In this document: piece after piece, positions 9,478 to 17,541 of the stretch
How positions within the stretch are numbered: the first letter of the stretch is position 1
Layout of the letters: each line of letters begins with the position of its first letter
From: Arthrobacter sp. B6
Lineage (GTDB): Bacteria; Actinomycetota; Actinomycetes; Actinomycetales; Micrococcaceae
DNA length: 64,000 nucleotides
Assembly (NCBI RefSeq): GCF_001663775.1
Contig: NZ_KV467169.1
Span: 883,206 to 947,205 of the forward strand
Direction of reading: 5' to 3'
The notes under the pieces: model-generated
What the model was told of the DNA's origin: nothing
The model's database searches: none
Seen by the model: only the letters and a program-made list of their open reading frames with translations
Made by a program: the position numbers and the translations under genes

Positions 9478-11347
9478 GCCTGGCTTGATCGGAGAAAAAA
9501 CGCAGCCCGACAGTTGGTGGATTCGGCGCTGGCCGGAAATGCTTCTGGCAGTCATCTCCGGGTCGGTTTATTTTTGGGATCTCACCATCAACGGGTGGGG
9601 TAACCCTTATTATGCTGCTGCAGCACAGGCTGGAGCCGCAGATTGGGTTGCCCTTGTGTTTGGATCCGCCGATGCAGGGAACGGCGCCACAGTTGATAAG
9701 CCGCCACTGCACCTGTGGGTGTTGGCCCTTTCAGTGAAGGCACTTGGACTCAGCTCGATGAGCGTCTTGGCGCCGCAGGCTCTAATGGGCGTGGCGACCG
9801 CTTGGTTGGTCCAACGGACAGCGATGGTATGGGGCAGTCGTAGGCAAGCGTTTCTGGCTGGACTGTTCGTGGTCCTGACGCCTGTCACTTCCATGATGTT
9901 TCGGTTCAATAATCCGGACGCCCTACTGCTTCTGCTATGGGCTTTGGTCGCATTTTTCGCAGTCAGAGCCGTGGAACAGTGCGCAACGCGCTTCCTGTAC
10001 CTAGCCGCGTTCCTTCTGGGAATCGCCTTTCTGTGCAAGCAGTTTCAAAGCTGGATTTTCGTACCCGCAATTGCCCTGGCATTCATGGTCTTCGGCTACG
10101 ACCGATTGTGGACCAGGCTGCGTCGCCTTTCGATCGCGGCACTGATCATGGTCTCGCCAGCTACATTCTGGATCACCCTCGTAGAATCGACCCCGCCATC
10201 ACAGCGACCTTGGATCGGCGGTTCGAATAGCAATAGCTTCCTTGAACTGACTTTTGGGTACAACGGCTTCGGGAGACTGACAGGCCAGCCTGGCCTGGGC
10301 GCCGTCAACCCAAAGGACTTCGACGGAGTTGTCGGCCACGATGCCAGTCTGCTCAGACTCGTGACGATCAACTACGCGCCAGAGGTCGCGTGGTTTCTAC
10401 CCGTGGCACTTCTTGGCGCCGCCATCATGCTCTCGGGACTCCTAAAACGCCAATACAATCGCTTAGAAGCCTTCTCCGCTGCCCTGACGGTCATCTGGTT
10501 TTTGACCACATTCGCGGTGTTGAGCTTTATGACGGGTGATATTCACCCTTACTACACTTCTATGGTTGCCCTACCTATGGCTGTCCTCTCAGCTCACACT
10601 TTTGAAATTTTCTGGGTAAACCGCAGCAGCAGGGCGCATCTTCGAGGAGCCGCTCTTCTCGCACTCCTTTGCGTGTTCTTGGGCTCGGGCATATTAACCT
10701 GGTTTCAGGATTGGCACCCATGGGCTGGATTTACGGTCAAGGTTGCAGGGCTCGCTGCGGTGACTATTCTCTGCCTGCCCAGTGCAGGAAATCGCTTGCG
10801 ACTCACTTCCCCGGCGTTGACTATAGCCGGCCTGACTGTTGTATTGATTCCACTGCTCTTCATTTTCGAATCGATATCCACACCGCAGCAGGGATCCTTT
10901 CCAATTTCAGGCCCGGTGCCCACTGCCGAGAGCTGGCATAAGCGAGACGCTGACCAACTAATCAATGCAGAAAAAGAAAACTACGCACTTGCCCGAGGAG
11001 AACCGGTGATCCCGCGGATTTCTGCCCTCATAGAAAGGGCACCGCTTGATGCACGGTGGGCCGCTGCAACCACTGGCAGCGAAAATGCGGCCTTATACCA
11101 GCTGTCCACAAAGCGGCCGGTTATGTCTATCGGTGGGTTCTCCGCCTTAGATGCTTACCCGAAACTAGCAACGTTTCAGGAGTACGTGGCCGACGGAAAA
11201 GTTCGGTACTACATACATCAGCCGGGGATCCTGACTTGGTCCGCCAGCCCAAACACGCTCGCCGTCGTAGCCTGGATCGAGGGCAACTTTGGCTTCGAAG
11301 AGATTGATGGCGTGCGTCTATACGACCTCCGCCATCAAGTCGGCTGA
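9446..11347 (+). CDS. GT39-family membrane glycosyltransferase, copy 2
   Basis: Paralogue of the preceding gene with the same plan: NPYYAAAAQAG, FGSADAGNGATVDKPPL, RFNNPDALLLLL, many membrane helices and a C-terminal soluble domain ending EIDGVRLYDL. ATG 9446 has a good Shine-Dalgarno (GGAG 9435-9438, 7 nt before) and overlaps the upstream gene by 32 nt; TTG 9416 is an alternative. The divergence between copies suggests an old tandem duplication with possibly different acceptors or donors. It ends before a strong terminator shared with rpsI. Confidence 0.86.
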   Translation: MASLFTASLPKPGLIGEKTQPDSWWIRRWPEMLLAVISGSVYFWDLTINGWGNPYYAAAAQAGAADWVALVFGSADAGNGATVDKPPLHLWVLALSVKALGLSSMSVLAPQALMGVATAWLVQRTAMVWGSRRQAFLAGLFVVLTPVTSMMFRFNNPDALLLLLWALVAFFAVRAVEQCATRFLYLAAFLLGIAFLCKQFQSWIFVPAIALAFMVFGYDRLWTRLRRLSIAALIMVSPATFWITLVESTPPSQRPWIGGSNSNSFLELTFGYNGFGRLTGQPGLGAVNPKDFDGVVGHDASLLRLVTINYAPEVAWFLPVALLGAAIMLSGLLKRQYNRLEAFSAALTVIWFLTTFAVLSFMTGDIHPYYTSMVALPMAVLSAHTFEIFWVNRSSRAHLRGAALLALLCVFLGSGILTWFQDWHPWAGFTVKVAGLAAVTILCLPSAGNRLRLTSPALTIAGLTVVLIPLLFIFESISTPQQGSFPISGPVPTAESWHKRDADQLINAEKENYALARGEPVIPRISALIERAPLDARWAAATTGSENAALYQLSTKRPVMSIGGFSALDAYPKLATFQEYVADGKVRYYIHQPGILTWSASPNTLAVVAWIEGNFGFEEIDGVRLYDLRHQVG

Positions 11348-11354
11348 CGCACAA

Positions 11355-11385
11355 AAGCCCGCCCCGCCAACGGCGGGACGGGCTT
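11355..11385. terminator. Terminator between GT39 copy 2 and rpsI
   Basis: AAGCCCGCCCCGCC (11355-11368) pairs with GGCGGGACGGGCTT (11372-11385) with one mismatch and a three-base loop. The genes on the two sides converge, so it can serve both strands; the flanking A-run (ACAAAA) gives a U-tract for the - strand transcript of rpsI. Confidence 0.82.
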
Positions 11386-11399
11386 GAGTATGCGCGGGA

Positions 11400-11906
11400 T
11401 TAGCGCTTGGAGTACTGCTGAGCCTTACGGGCCTTCTTGAGACCGGCCTTCTTACGCTCAATGACGCGGGCGTCACGTGAGAGGTAACCGGCCTTCTTGA
11501 GGGTGGCGCGGTTGTTTTCGACGTCGATCTCGTTCAGTGAACGGGCGATGCCGAGGCGCAGTGCGCCGGCCTGGCCGGAAATGCCGCCGCCGTGGATGCG
11601 CGCGATAACGTCGTAGGCGCCTTCAAGATCAAGGATCTTGAAGGGCTCGTTGACGTCCTGCTGGTGCAGCTTGTTCGGGAAGTAGTTGTCCAGCGCGCGG
11701 CCGTTGATGGTCCATTTGCCGGAACCCGGCACAACGCGGACGCGGGCAACGGCTTCCTTGCGGCGGCCAACTGCTGCGCCGGCGACGGTCAGCGCCGGGC
11801 GTTCCTTTTTGGGCGCAGCAACATCAGCAGCTCCGCTTTCCGAGGTGTAGCTGGTCAGGGTTTCCTCAGCCTCAACGGCTTCGGTGGTCTCTTCGTTCTG
11901 AGCCAC
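11400..11906 (-). CDS. rpsI: 30S ribosomal protein S9
   Basis: Small-subunit head protein whose C-terminal tail reaches the P-site tRNA. The core starts at VGRRKEAVARVRVVPGSGKW and ends in the expected basic tail KKARKAQQYSKR. The 168 residues exceed the common 130 because of an acidic N-terminal extension of about 38 residues (TTEAVEAEETLTSYTSESG), usual in actinobacteria. GTG start with AAGGAG four bases before. It lies 38 nt downstream of rplM in the usual rplM-rpsI operon. Confidence 0.98.
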   Translation of the reverse strand: MAQNEETTEAVEAEETLTSYTSESGAADVAAPKKERPALTVAGAAVGRRKEAVARVRVVPGSGKWTINGRALDNYFPNKLHQQDVNEPFKILDLEGAYDVIARIHGGGISGQAGALRLGIARSLNEIDVENNRATLKKAGYLSRDARVIERKKAGLKKARKAQQYSKR

Positions 11907-11944
11907 GGTTCTCCTTGTATAGATAAGTTGTTTGGTGGCCAGGA

Positions 11945-12388
11945 CTACTGGGCGACCTGGGTGATTTCGAACGTCTTGGGCTGCTGGGCAGCATGCGGGT
12001 GCTCTGCACCGCGGTACACCTTCAGCTTGCCCAGCTGCTGTGCAGCGAGGGAGTTCTTGGGGAGCATGCCCTTGATGGCCTTCTCAACGGCGCGGACCGG
12101 GTTGGATTCCAGGAGTTCCGCGTAGTTGACGGAGGTCAGGCCGCCCGGGTAGCCGGAGTGGCGGTAAGCCCGCTTCTGCTCCAGCTTGGCGCCGGTCAGT
12201 GCTACCTTTTCAGCGTTGATGATGATGACGAAGTCGCCCATGTCCATGTGGGACGCAAAGGTGGCCTTGTGCTTGCCGCGCAGCAGGATTGCGGTCTGGC
12301 TGGCAAGACGACCAAGGACAACGTCTGTGGCGTCAATGACGTGCCACTGGCGGTTGATATCGCCGGGCTTCGGGGTGTACGTACGCAC
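11945..12388 (-). CDS. rplM: 50S ribosomal protein L13
   Basis: Early-assembly large-subunit protein, first gene of the rplM-rpsI operon. The protein begins RTYTPKPGDINRQWHVIDATD and contains VLGRLASQTAILLRGK and the GMLPKN segment. GTG 12388 gives the standard 147 residues with GAGG about 9 nt upstream. The frame stays open to 12433, adding 15 residues (TPKQERQNKNEAKT) that the family lacks. A good promoter about 210 nt upstream leaves a long untranslated leader. Confidence 0.97.
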   Translation of the reverse strand: MRTYTPKPGDINRQWHVIDATDVVLGRLASQTAILLRGKHKATFASHMDMGDFVIIINAEKVALTGAKLEQKRAYRHSGYPGGLTSVNYAELLESNPVRAVEKAIKGMLPKNSLAAQQLGKLKVYRGAEHPHAAQQPKTFEITQVAQ

Positions 12389-12596
12389 GGTTTTTGCCTC
12401 GTTCTTGTTCTGGCGTTCTTGTTTAGGTGTCACTAAAGCGTGTGCACCTACTATCTATGCGCTACCGGAACAGAGGTGAGGGCTCCATGTAACCAGTCAT
12501 CCTGAGTTCCCGAATGTGCACGTTGAGTAGTCATCCTGCAACCGGATTCTCAAGCGGGCACGCATCATCGAGAAAGGACACGCACAACGACTACCA

Positions 12597-12626
12597 ATAT
12601 TAGCTTGAAGCGGGCGCCAGGGTCAA
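12597..12626 (-). promoter_or_regulatory. Probable rplM-rpsI promoter
   Basis: Read on the - strand: TTGACC (12621-12626), 18 nt spacer, TAATAT (12597-12602), close to the housekeeping sigma consensus. Transcription would start near 12590 and leave a leader of about 200 nt before rplM. The leader contains the direct repeat AGTCATCCTG at 12495-12504 and 12529-12538. No known leader RNA was recognised. Confidence 0.65.
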
Positions 12627-12685
12627 AATGAGGTAACCGGAGGCTCTATTGCTGCCAGCCGGCATGACGCAAGCAGGGGGATACG

Positions 12686-13351
12686 TTGGATATTTTGAGC
12701 GTAGGCGGTACTTTCGGCCCATTGCTCGTGGCAGTCCTCGGACTCCTTGGGCTTATAGTTTCACCCTTAGCGGAGCTGCTCATCGCCAGACTTCTCCCCC
12801 GGCTCGGCGGACTGCCGGCACCGCACGTCCGAATTACTGCGGCGGCAGTCACCGGGGCACTATGTACTGCCTTTGCGCTGAGGTTCGGGAACGATCCTGT
12901 GTTGCCAGCCTTCGTTCTTTTAGCTGTGATGGGCGTACAGCTGGCGCGGATCGACATCTCACTACATCTACTGCCGAATCCTCTAGTTCTCCTGCTTGTT
13001 TTTGCAGGCGCATTTCTTCTTGCCTCTTCCGCACTTGCCGGCTCCCCGTGGTCATACATCGCCCGCGCGGCCGCTGGCGGTGCAATTCTGTTCGTCGCTT
13101 ACCTGCTTCTGGCAATAATTTCCCCTGGCGCCGTGGGCTTGGGAGACGTCAAGCTTGCGGCACCTCTGGGCCTCTACTTGGGCTACCTAGGTTGGATGCA
13201 TCTGCTGTACGGCGCTCTGCTGGGCTTTGTCCTAAACGGTATATTCGCGGCAGCCGTCGCAGCACGAAAGCGCCCAGATCGGGCCTCAGAGGTGGCCCAT
13301 GGGCCCTCCATGGTCGCCGCGGTTGCACTCGTCTCGCTCCTTTTGGCCTAG
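12686..13351 (+). CDS. Prepilin peptidase (A24 family, TadV/CpaA type)
   Basis: Membrane aspartic protease that cleaves the leader of Flp pilins and TadE-type pseudopilins. The two catalytic Asp motifs are visible: the first in QLARIDISLHLLPNPL, the second in the GxGD block VGLGDVKLAAPL. About seven hydrophobic segments; 221 residues. The cytoplasmic N-methylase domain of PilD is absent, as in other Tad peptidases. TTG start with AGGGGG (12675-12680) five bases before. It is the only prepilin peptidase in the window, ahead of two complete Tad gene sets. A 278 bp gap separates it from the first pilin, so the pilins probably have their own promoter. Confidence 0.88.
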   Translation: MDILSVGGTFGPLLVAVLGLLGLIVSPLAELLIARLLPRLGGLPAPHVRITAAAVTGALCTAFALRFGNDPVLPAFVLLAVMGVQLARIDISLHLLPNPLVLLLVFAGAFLLASSALAGSPWSYIARAAAGGAILFVAYLLLAIISPGAVGLGDVKLAAPLGLYLGYLGWMHLLYGALLGFVLNGIFAAAVAARKRPDRASEVAHGPSMVAAVALVSLLLA

Positions 13352-13383
13352 CCGCGAACCGGACAACGTCCCATCTCCGCCGA

Positions 13384-13458
13384 CTAGTCCCTGGAGTTCA
13401 TTTCCAAGTAGTAGTCCAGGGATGAGAGATTTCTCCTGAGTACTCGTCCCTCCGTTCC
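13384..13458. promoter_or_regulatory. Cluster of three related 16-bp motifs upstream of the Flp pilins
   Basis: CTAGTCCCTGGAGTTC (13384-13399, +), CTCATCCCTGGACTAC (13411-13426, - strand) and CTCGTCCCTCCGTTCC (13443-13458, +) share a core CTNRTCCCT. The spacing is about 27-32 nt. They lie 170-250 nt before flp copy 1, in the 278 bp gap after the prepilin peptidase gene. They may be sites for an activator or repressor of the pilus operon; the factor is unknown. Confidence 0.4.
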
Positions 13459-13629
13459 AAGTACGCACCAAAATCGACCCGGAGAAACTCGAGTACTACT
13501 ACGCATTGTTGCCCAGAAATGCCAGTGCCAATCTTTTCTTAGCGAAGTCCAGCCGCTAAGGAATTATGGGGGCAGCTGGAAATTCGTTGAAAGTATCCAA
13601 ATCAATTTCATCGAATTAAGGACAATACA

Positions 13630-13830
13630 ATGACTTCTCTTATGGTCTCAATGATGGCCTTCGTTGCCGGCGTCAAGGATCGTTTCTCCTCCGAAAAGGG
13701 TGCCACGGCTACGGAGTACTCCCTTCTCGTCGGACTCATCGCGCTCGTTATCGTCGCTGGCGTGACACTGTTCGGCGGAAACCTGAACACCTTCTTCAAC
13801 GGTCTCGCCGGCAAGGTTGGCGCCTGGTAA
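13630..13830 (+). CDS. flp: Flp-type pilin, copy 1
   Basis: Major-type Tad pilin precursor of 66 residues. A short positively charged leader (about 25 residues) ends at EKGATATEY, where the prepilin peptidase is expected to cut after the Gly. The Glu-Tyr pair at +5/+6 is the Flp signature. A single hydrophobic helix (SLLVGLIALVIVAGVTLFGG) and a short tail follow. AAGGA lies 8 nt before the ATG. The mature part is almost identical to copy 2; the leaders differ. Confidence 0.93.
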   Translation: MTSLMVSMMAFVAGVKDRFSSEKGATATEYSLLVGLIALVIVAGVTLFGGNLNTFFNGLAGKVGAW

Positions 13831-13861
13831 TCGCGAACGTCGAATAAGAAGGCTACGAACC

Positions 13862-14062
13862 ATGTCCGGTTTCAAAGCAACTTTCGAACAGTTCGTCATA
13901 ACCGTTCGGGCGATCTTCTCCAACGAAAAGGGTGCTACAGCGACTGAGTATTCACTTTTGGTGGGCCTCATAGCCCTGGTGATCGTCGCCGGGGTGACGC
14001 TCTTCGGCGGAAACCTGAACACCTTCTTCAGCAGCCTCGCCGGCACGGTGGGCGGCTGGTAG
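13862..14062 (+). CDS. flp: Flp-type pilin, copy 2
   Basis: 66-residue pilin precursor with the same NEKGATATEYSLLVGLIALV processing region and helix as copy 1, from which the mature part differs in only a few C-terminal residues (SSLAGTVGGW versus NGLAGKVGAW). The leader (SGFKATFEQFVITVRAIFS) is quite different. It follows copy 1 by 31 nt. The frame is open to 13817, but that extension begins inside copy 1. Tandem duplication inside a pilin operon could raise dosage or give two subunits. Confidence 0.92.
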   Translation: MSGFKATFEQFVITVRAIFSNEKGATATEYSLLVGLIALVIVAGVTLFGGNLNTFFSSLAGTVGGW

Positions 14063-14140
14063 CGAAGTCCAACCGGTGTGCCGCGCTACGGCGCGGCACA
14101 CCACACTTATTTTCAAGCTGCAACCGTCCAGGGGGACCCT

Positions 14141-14539
14141 TTGAAACGCAGCCACAGAACTTCCGATAACGGCGAACGAGGTGCCGTAGCCGTCGAATTC
14201 GCGCTGGTCGCTCCGATACTCATCGCCTTGATTATCGCGGTTGTCGAGTTCTCGAACGCCTACAACGTCCAGGTTTCTGTGACTCAGGCGTCCCGCGAGG
14301 CGGCCCGGACGATGGCAATCACAAAAGACTCGGCCAAGGCCACTGCCGCAGGCAAAGCAGGAGCGCCTTCGATCAACAGCAACCTCCTAACCTTCGACTA
14401 CTCCGCTGCAACATGTCCCACGGCAACACCGACAGCTAACGCCGTCGTGACCGTGACTTACACCGGCACACCCCTCACTGGATTCTTCGGGTCCTCTCTA
14501 ACGCTCACAGGCAAAGGAGCCATGCAATGCGGCGGCTGA
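14141..14539 (+). CDS. tadE: TadE-like pseudopilin, cluster 1
   Basis: Minor pseudopilin of the Tad system. The processing site is GERGAVAVEFALVAP, with Glu at +5 after the Gly, followed by one transmembrane helix (ILIALIIAVVEF) and a small extracytoplasmic domain. The TTG start at 14141 is preceded by GGGGGA (14131-14136) and gives 132 residues; the in-frame start at 14078 lacks such a site. The last codons (GKGAMQCGG) contain the Shine-Dalgarno and start of tadG in another frame, a 13 nt overlap. Confidence 0.85.
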   Translation: MKRSHRTSDNGERGAVAVEFALVAPILIALIIAVVEFSNAYNVQVSVTQASREAARTMAITKDSAKATAAGKAGAPSINSNLLTFDYSAATCPTATPTANAVVTVTYTGTPLTGFFGSSLTLTGKGAMQCGG

Positions 14540-15531
14540 TCAAGCGGACGAAGTCCACCAGCTCTGGCGAACGCGGAGCGGCGGGTGTTGTCGTCGCAGT
14601 CATGATGCTCGTTCTCGTCGGCGCCGGCGCAGTGGCAGTCGACGTCGGCCAAATCTATTCCGAGCGCGCTCAGCTGCAGAACGGCGCCGATGCGAGTGCA
14701 CTCGCTGTGGCCCTTAGCTGCAAGCAAGGCACCTGCAATACATCTTTGGCTGACGGTCTCGCCAACTCCAACTCAAACGACGCCGCCAGCACTGCGGCCG
14801 TCGACCTTTCCCAGGCTGGCCTGGTGACGGTCACCACGTCCACGAAGAACGGCTCATCAAGCTTCCTGACGAACCTGTTTGCAAATGCCATCAATGCGGG
14901 CCCGGTCACGGTTGGCGCTCAAGCGACAGCCGGGTTCGGAGTGCCTGGAAGCGGATCAGGGTTCCCGCTGGCCCTTTCGGATAACTGCTTCAACCTCGCC
15001 TCAGGAAGCCAGACTGCCGAAGTGCAAAAGATGTCCTACAAGCCAGGTGGTACCTGCACCGGTCCGTCCGGAACACAGATCCCGGGCGGGTGGGGCTGGC
15101 TGGATGAAGACACTCCATGCAATGCCGTCACTCAAGTCGGCACTAATGAGATGGGCTCAGATCCTGGCAACAATCCACCGAGCGGTTGCGCCACGATCCT
15201 CGGGACCTGGAAAACCACTCTGCTAGCCGGGGGCGAGGTGAAAGCAATCTTCCCAGTCTTCGACGTCGCTAGCGGCACTGGTCAAAACGCCACCTTCAAC
15301 GTCATCGGCTACGCGACCTTCAAAATCTGGGGCTGGAAGTTCGGCAACAACGGGGTTTATGAGTTCCGCAATACCAGCACCGACCCCGGCATGACGAGTG
15401 CCCTCGCTTGCACTGGCGGCAACGACCGCTGCGTCATCGGCCAGTTCGTCAAGTACACCGCCATCGGTTCGGGAACCTTTGTGCCCGGCGGCGTGGATCT
15501 TGGCACTTCGGAAATCCGACTCATCAAGTAG
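14527..15531 (+). CDS. tadG: TadG-like pilus assembly protein, cluster 1
   Basis: Predicted membrane-anchored Tad accessory protein. The N-terminus has GERGAAGVVVAVMMLVLVGAG, a Tad-type helix with a pseudopilin-like GERGA start, then AVDVGQIYSERAQLQNGADASALA, the putative Flp-pilus-assembly TadG N-terminal block. The remaining 250 residues are extracytoplasmic with six or more cysteines, including DNCFNLASG, TPCNAVTQ and ACTGGNDRCVIG. It starts at ATG 14527, seven nt after an AAAGGAG that lies inside tadE. Confidence 0.82.
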   Translation: MRRLIKRTKSTSSGERGAAGVVVAVMMLVLVGAGAVAVDVGQIYSERAQLQNGADASALAVALSCKQGTCNTSLADGLANSNSNDAASTAAVDLSQAGLVTVTTSTKNGSSSFLTNLFANAINAGPVTVGAQATAGFGVPGSGSGFPLALSDNCFNLASGSQTAEVQKMSYKPGGTCTGPSGTQIPGGWGWLDEDTPCNAVTQVGTNEMGSDPGNNPPSGCATILGTWKTTLLAGGEVKAIFPVFDVASGTGQNATFNVIGYATFKIWGWKFGNNGVYEFRNTSTDPGMTSALACTGGNDRCVIGQFVKYTAIGSGTFVPGGVDLGTSEIRLIK

Positions 15532-15553
15532 TTCCAACTAAGGGGAAGTAGAA

Positions 15554-16345
15554 ATGAAAGCACGCCTACTGGGAGGCATCGCCGCATTGGTTGTCGCAAT
15601 CATTGGCACAGTCCTTCTATTCAATTACGTACAGGGCGCCGATCGTCGCGCTCTCGCAAACACCGAAACTGAAGACGTACTGGTGCTGAATCAGGAAGTA
15701 CCAGCCGGCACGCCGGCGAACCAGCTTAGTCAGTATGTCGTCACCAAGGCGGTACCACGAAGCGCAGTGGCTGCTGACGGGGTTGATGACATCGAGGCCC
15801 TGGGTTCGAAGGTGACTTCCGTGGCCCTTGTTCCCGGGGAGCAACTGTTGAACAGCCGAATGGTCGACGCCAACGCATTCCTGGGGCCGGCCCGTGTTTC
15901 TGTACCGGATGGCCTGCAGGAAATCACGGTACGACTCGGCATTGAGCGCGTGGTCGGCGGCCAGATCCAGGCCGGCGACACAGCCGGCGTTTTTATTTCC
16001 CTCGGAGATGGAGCAGCAGCTGGTGAAGGCACCGCCGCAAGCGGAAACGGAACGCAGTTGACCTTCCACAAAGTCCTGGTCACTGCCGTTCAGTTCAGTT
16101 CCGGCGCTCCTGCTCAAACGCAGTCCCAAACTGCACAGGCTAGCTCGCAGGGCGCCCTGAACTCAGAAAGCGACAACAAGCAGACTTCCAGTGACTCGTA
16201 CCTGATCACATTTGCAACGAACGCCGTTGACGCCGAAAAGCTGGTGTACGCCGCAGAGTTCGGAAAAATCTACCTCTCAAAGGAGCCGGCCGATGCAACC
16301 GAGGGCACGAGCGGCGTCGTCAACCAGACAAGGGTATTCCGATGA
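15554..16345 (+). CDS. cpaB: CpaB/RcpC-like Flp pilus assembly protein, cluster 1
   Basis: Inner-membrane-anchored periplasm-side or wall-side Tad component. N-terminal transmembrane helix (LLGGIAALVVAIIGTVLLF), then a SAF domain (VLNQEVPAGTPANQL ... VTSVALVPGEQLLNSRMV) and the CpaB C-terminal domain (VPDGLQEITVRLGIERVVGGQIQAGD). A Gln/Ser-rich low-complexity linker lies around residues 180-205. 263 residues. The stop overlaps the cpaE start (ATGA). Confidence 0.87.
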   Translation: MKARLLGGIAALVVAIIGTVLLFNYVQGADRRALANTETEDVLVLNQEVPAGTPANQLSQYVVTKAVPRSAVAADGVDDIEALGSKVTSVALVPGEQLLNSRMVDANAFLGPARVSVPDGLQEITVRLGIERVVGGQIQAGDTAGVFISLGDGAAAGEGTAASGNGTQLTFHKVLVTAVQFSSGAPAQTQSQTAQASSQGALNSESDNKQTSSDSYLITFATNAVDAEKLVYAAEFGKIYLSKEPADATEGTSGVVNQTRVFR

Positions 16346-17541
16346 GCCGCTTCATACTTATCTCCCCCTCCGCTGACTACGAACGTCGCGTCCGTGCTGC
16401 TATCGCCCCACTCCGTGGCTCCCTGCAGTTCTACCAGGCGGCCTACCTGCCCGACGCGCCTGAAGACATTCTCCGGCAGCAGACGGGCGAGGCTCCGGAG
16501 GTCCTGATCCTAGGGCCAGGCCTTCCCATGGATGAGGCTTTGAAGTTCGCCGCTGTCCTGGATCTCCAGTACCCCGAAATTAGCATCGTGCTCACAGCCG
16601 ACGACGACGGCGAGACAGCACTGAACGCAATGCGCTCAGGCATCAGGGACATCATCTCTCCAAACGCGGACTCGGACATGGTCCGGGCCCTTGTTGAGAG
16701 AGCCAGCCTCTCCGCGGCTGGTCGCCGGCGGGGCCTGGCCCCAACGGCTGCGGAAGGTCCGAATGCCGATGGCGGCCGAATCGTTGCTGTCATGTCCCCT
16801 AAAGGAGGCGTCGGGAAGACCACCATTGCCAGCAACCTGGCTATCGGCGTCGGTCAGATTGCGCCGATGAGCGTTGTCATCGTAGACCTCGACCTTCAGT
16901 TCGGCGATGTGGCCAGTGGCCTCATGCTCGAACCAGAGTTCACGATTACGGACGCTGTCGTGGGTGCTGCCAGCCAGGACGCAATGGTCCTGAAAACCTA
17001 CTTATCACTGCACCCGAGCAACATCTATGCCTTGTGCGCTCCACGCAATCCCATTGACATGGACAGGATCACGGGCGAACACGTGAGCCACCTGCTTCGG
17101 CAGCTGCGCTCAGAATTCCAATACGTCATCGTGGACACCGCCCCAGGCCTCGGCGAACATGTCCTGGCAACATTGGAACAGGCCACGGACGCTGTTTGGG
17201 TGTGCGGCATGGACATTCCCAGCATCCGCGGACTTCGCACTGGATTCCAGATCCTCTCGGAACTCGATCTGCTTCCGGACAATAGGCACGTCGTGCTGAA
17301 TATGGCCGATCGCAAGACCGGACTGACAGTCCAAGACGTTGAAGCGACCATCGGCGCGCCTGTCGATGTCGTACTTCCCCGCTCCCGTGCTGTTCCGTTC
17401 TCCACCAACAAGGGGGTACCACTCTTGCAGGACGGCAGCCGGGACGGTGCTGCGAAGGGCCTTCGCCAGCTCGTCGAGCGATTCAAACCCAATTGGGAAG
17501 CACCCCACAAGAAGCTGCACCGAAGGGTGGTAGTGTCATGA
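16342..17541 (+). CDS. cpaE: CpaE/TadZ-like ATPase with receiver-like N-domain, cluster 1
   Basis: MinD/ParA-family ATPase thought to position Tad assembly. Residues 1-125 resemble a response-regulator receiver, but the expected phospho-Asp position in EVLILGPGLP is a Gly, so it is probably not phosphorylated. The deviant Walker A SPKGGVGKTT is at about residues 152-161, Walker A-prime in VDLDLQFGDVASGL and the switch in VDTAPGLGE. 399 residues. It overlaps neighbours by 4 nt on both sides, typical of tight coupling. Confidence 0.88.
   Translation: MSRFILISPSADYERRVRAAIAPLRGSLQFYQAAYLPDAPEDILRQQTGEAPEVLILGPGLPMDEALKFAAVLDLQYPEISIVLTADDDGETALNAMRSGIRDIISPNADSDMVRALVERASLSAAGRRRGLAPTAAEGPNADGGRIVAVMSPKGGVGKTTIASNLAIGVGQIAPMSVVIVDLDLQFGDVASGLMLEPEFTITDAVVGAASQDAMVLKTYLSLHPSNIYALCAPRNPIDMDRITGEHVSHLLRQLRSEFQYVIVDTAPGLGEHVLATLEQATDAVWVCGMDIPSIRGLRTGFQILSELDLLPDNRHVVLNMADRKTGLTVQDVEATIGAPVDVVLPRSRAVPFSTNKGVPLLQDGSRDGAAKGLRQLVERFKPNWEAPHKKLHRRVVVS

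Noticed and set aside
12389..12685. tRNA or known leader RNA upstream of rplM
   Set aside because: No cloverleaf could be drawn and no known motif was recognised; only a promoter and a short direct repeat are supported.
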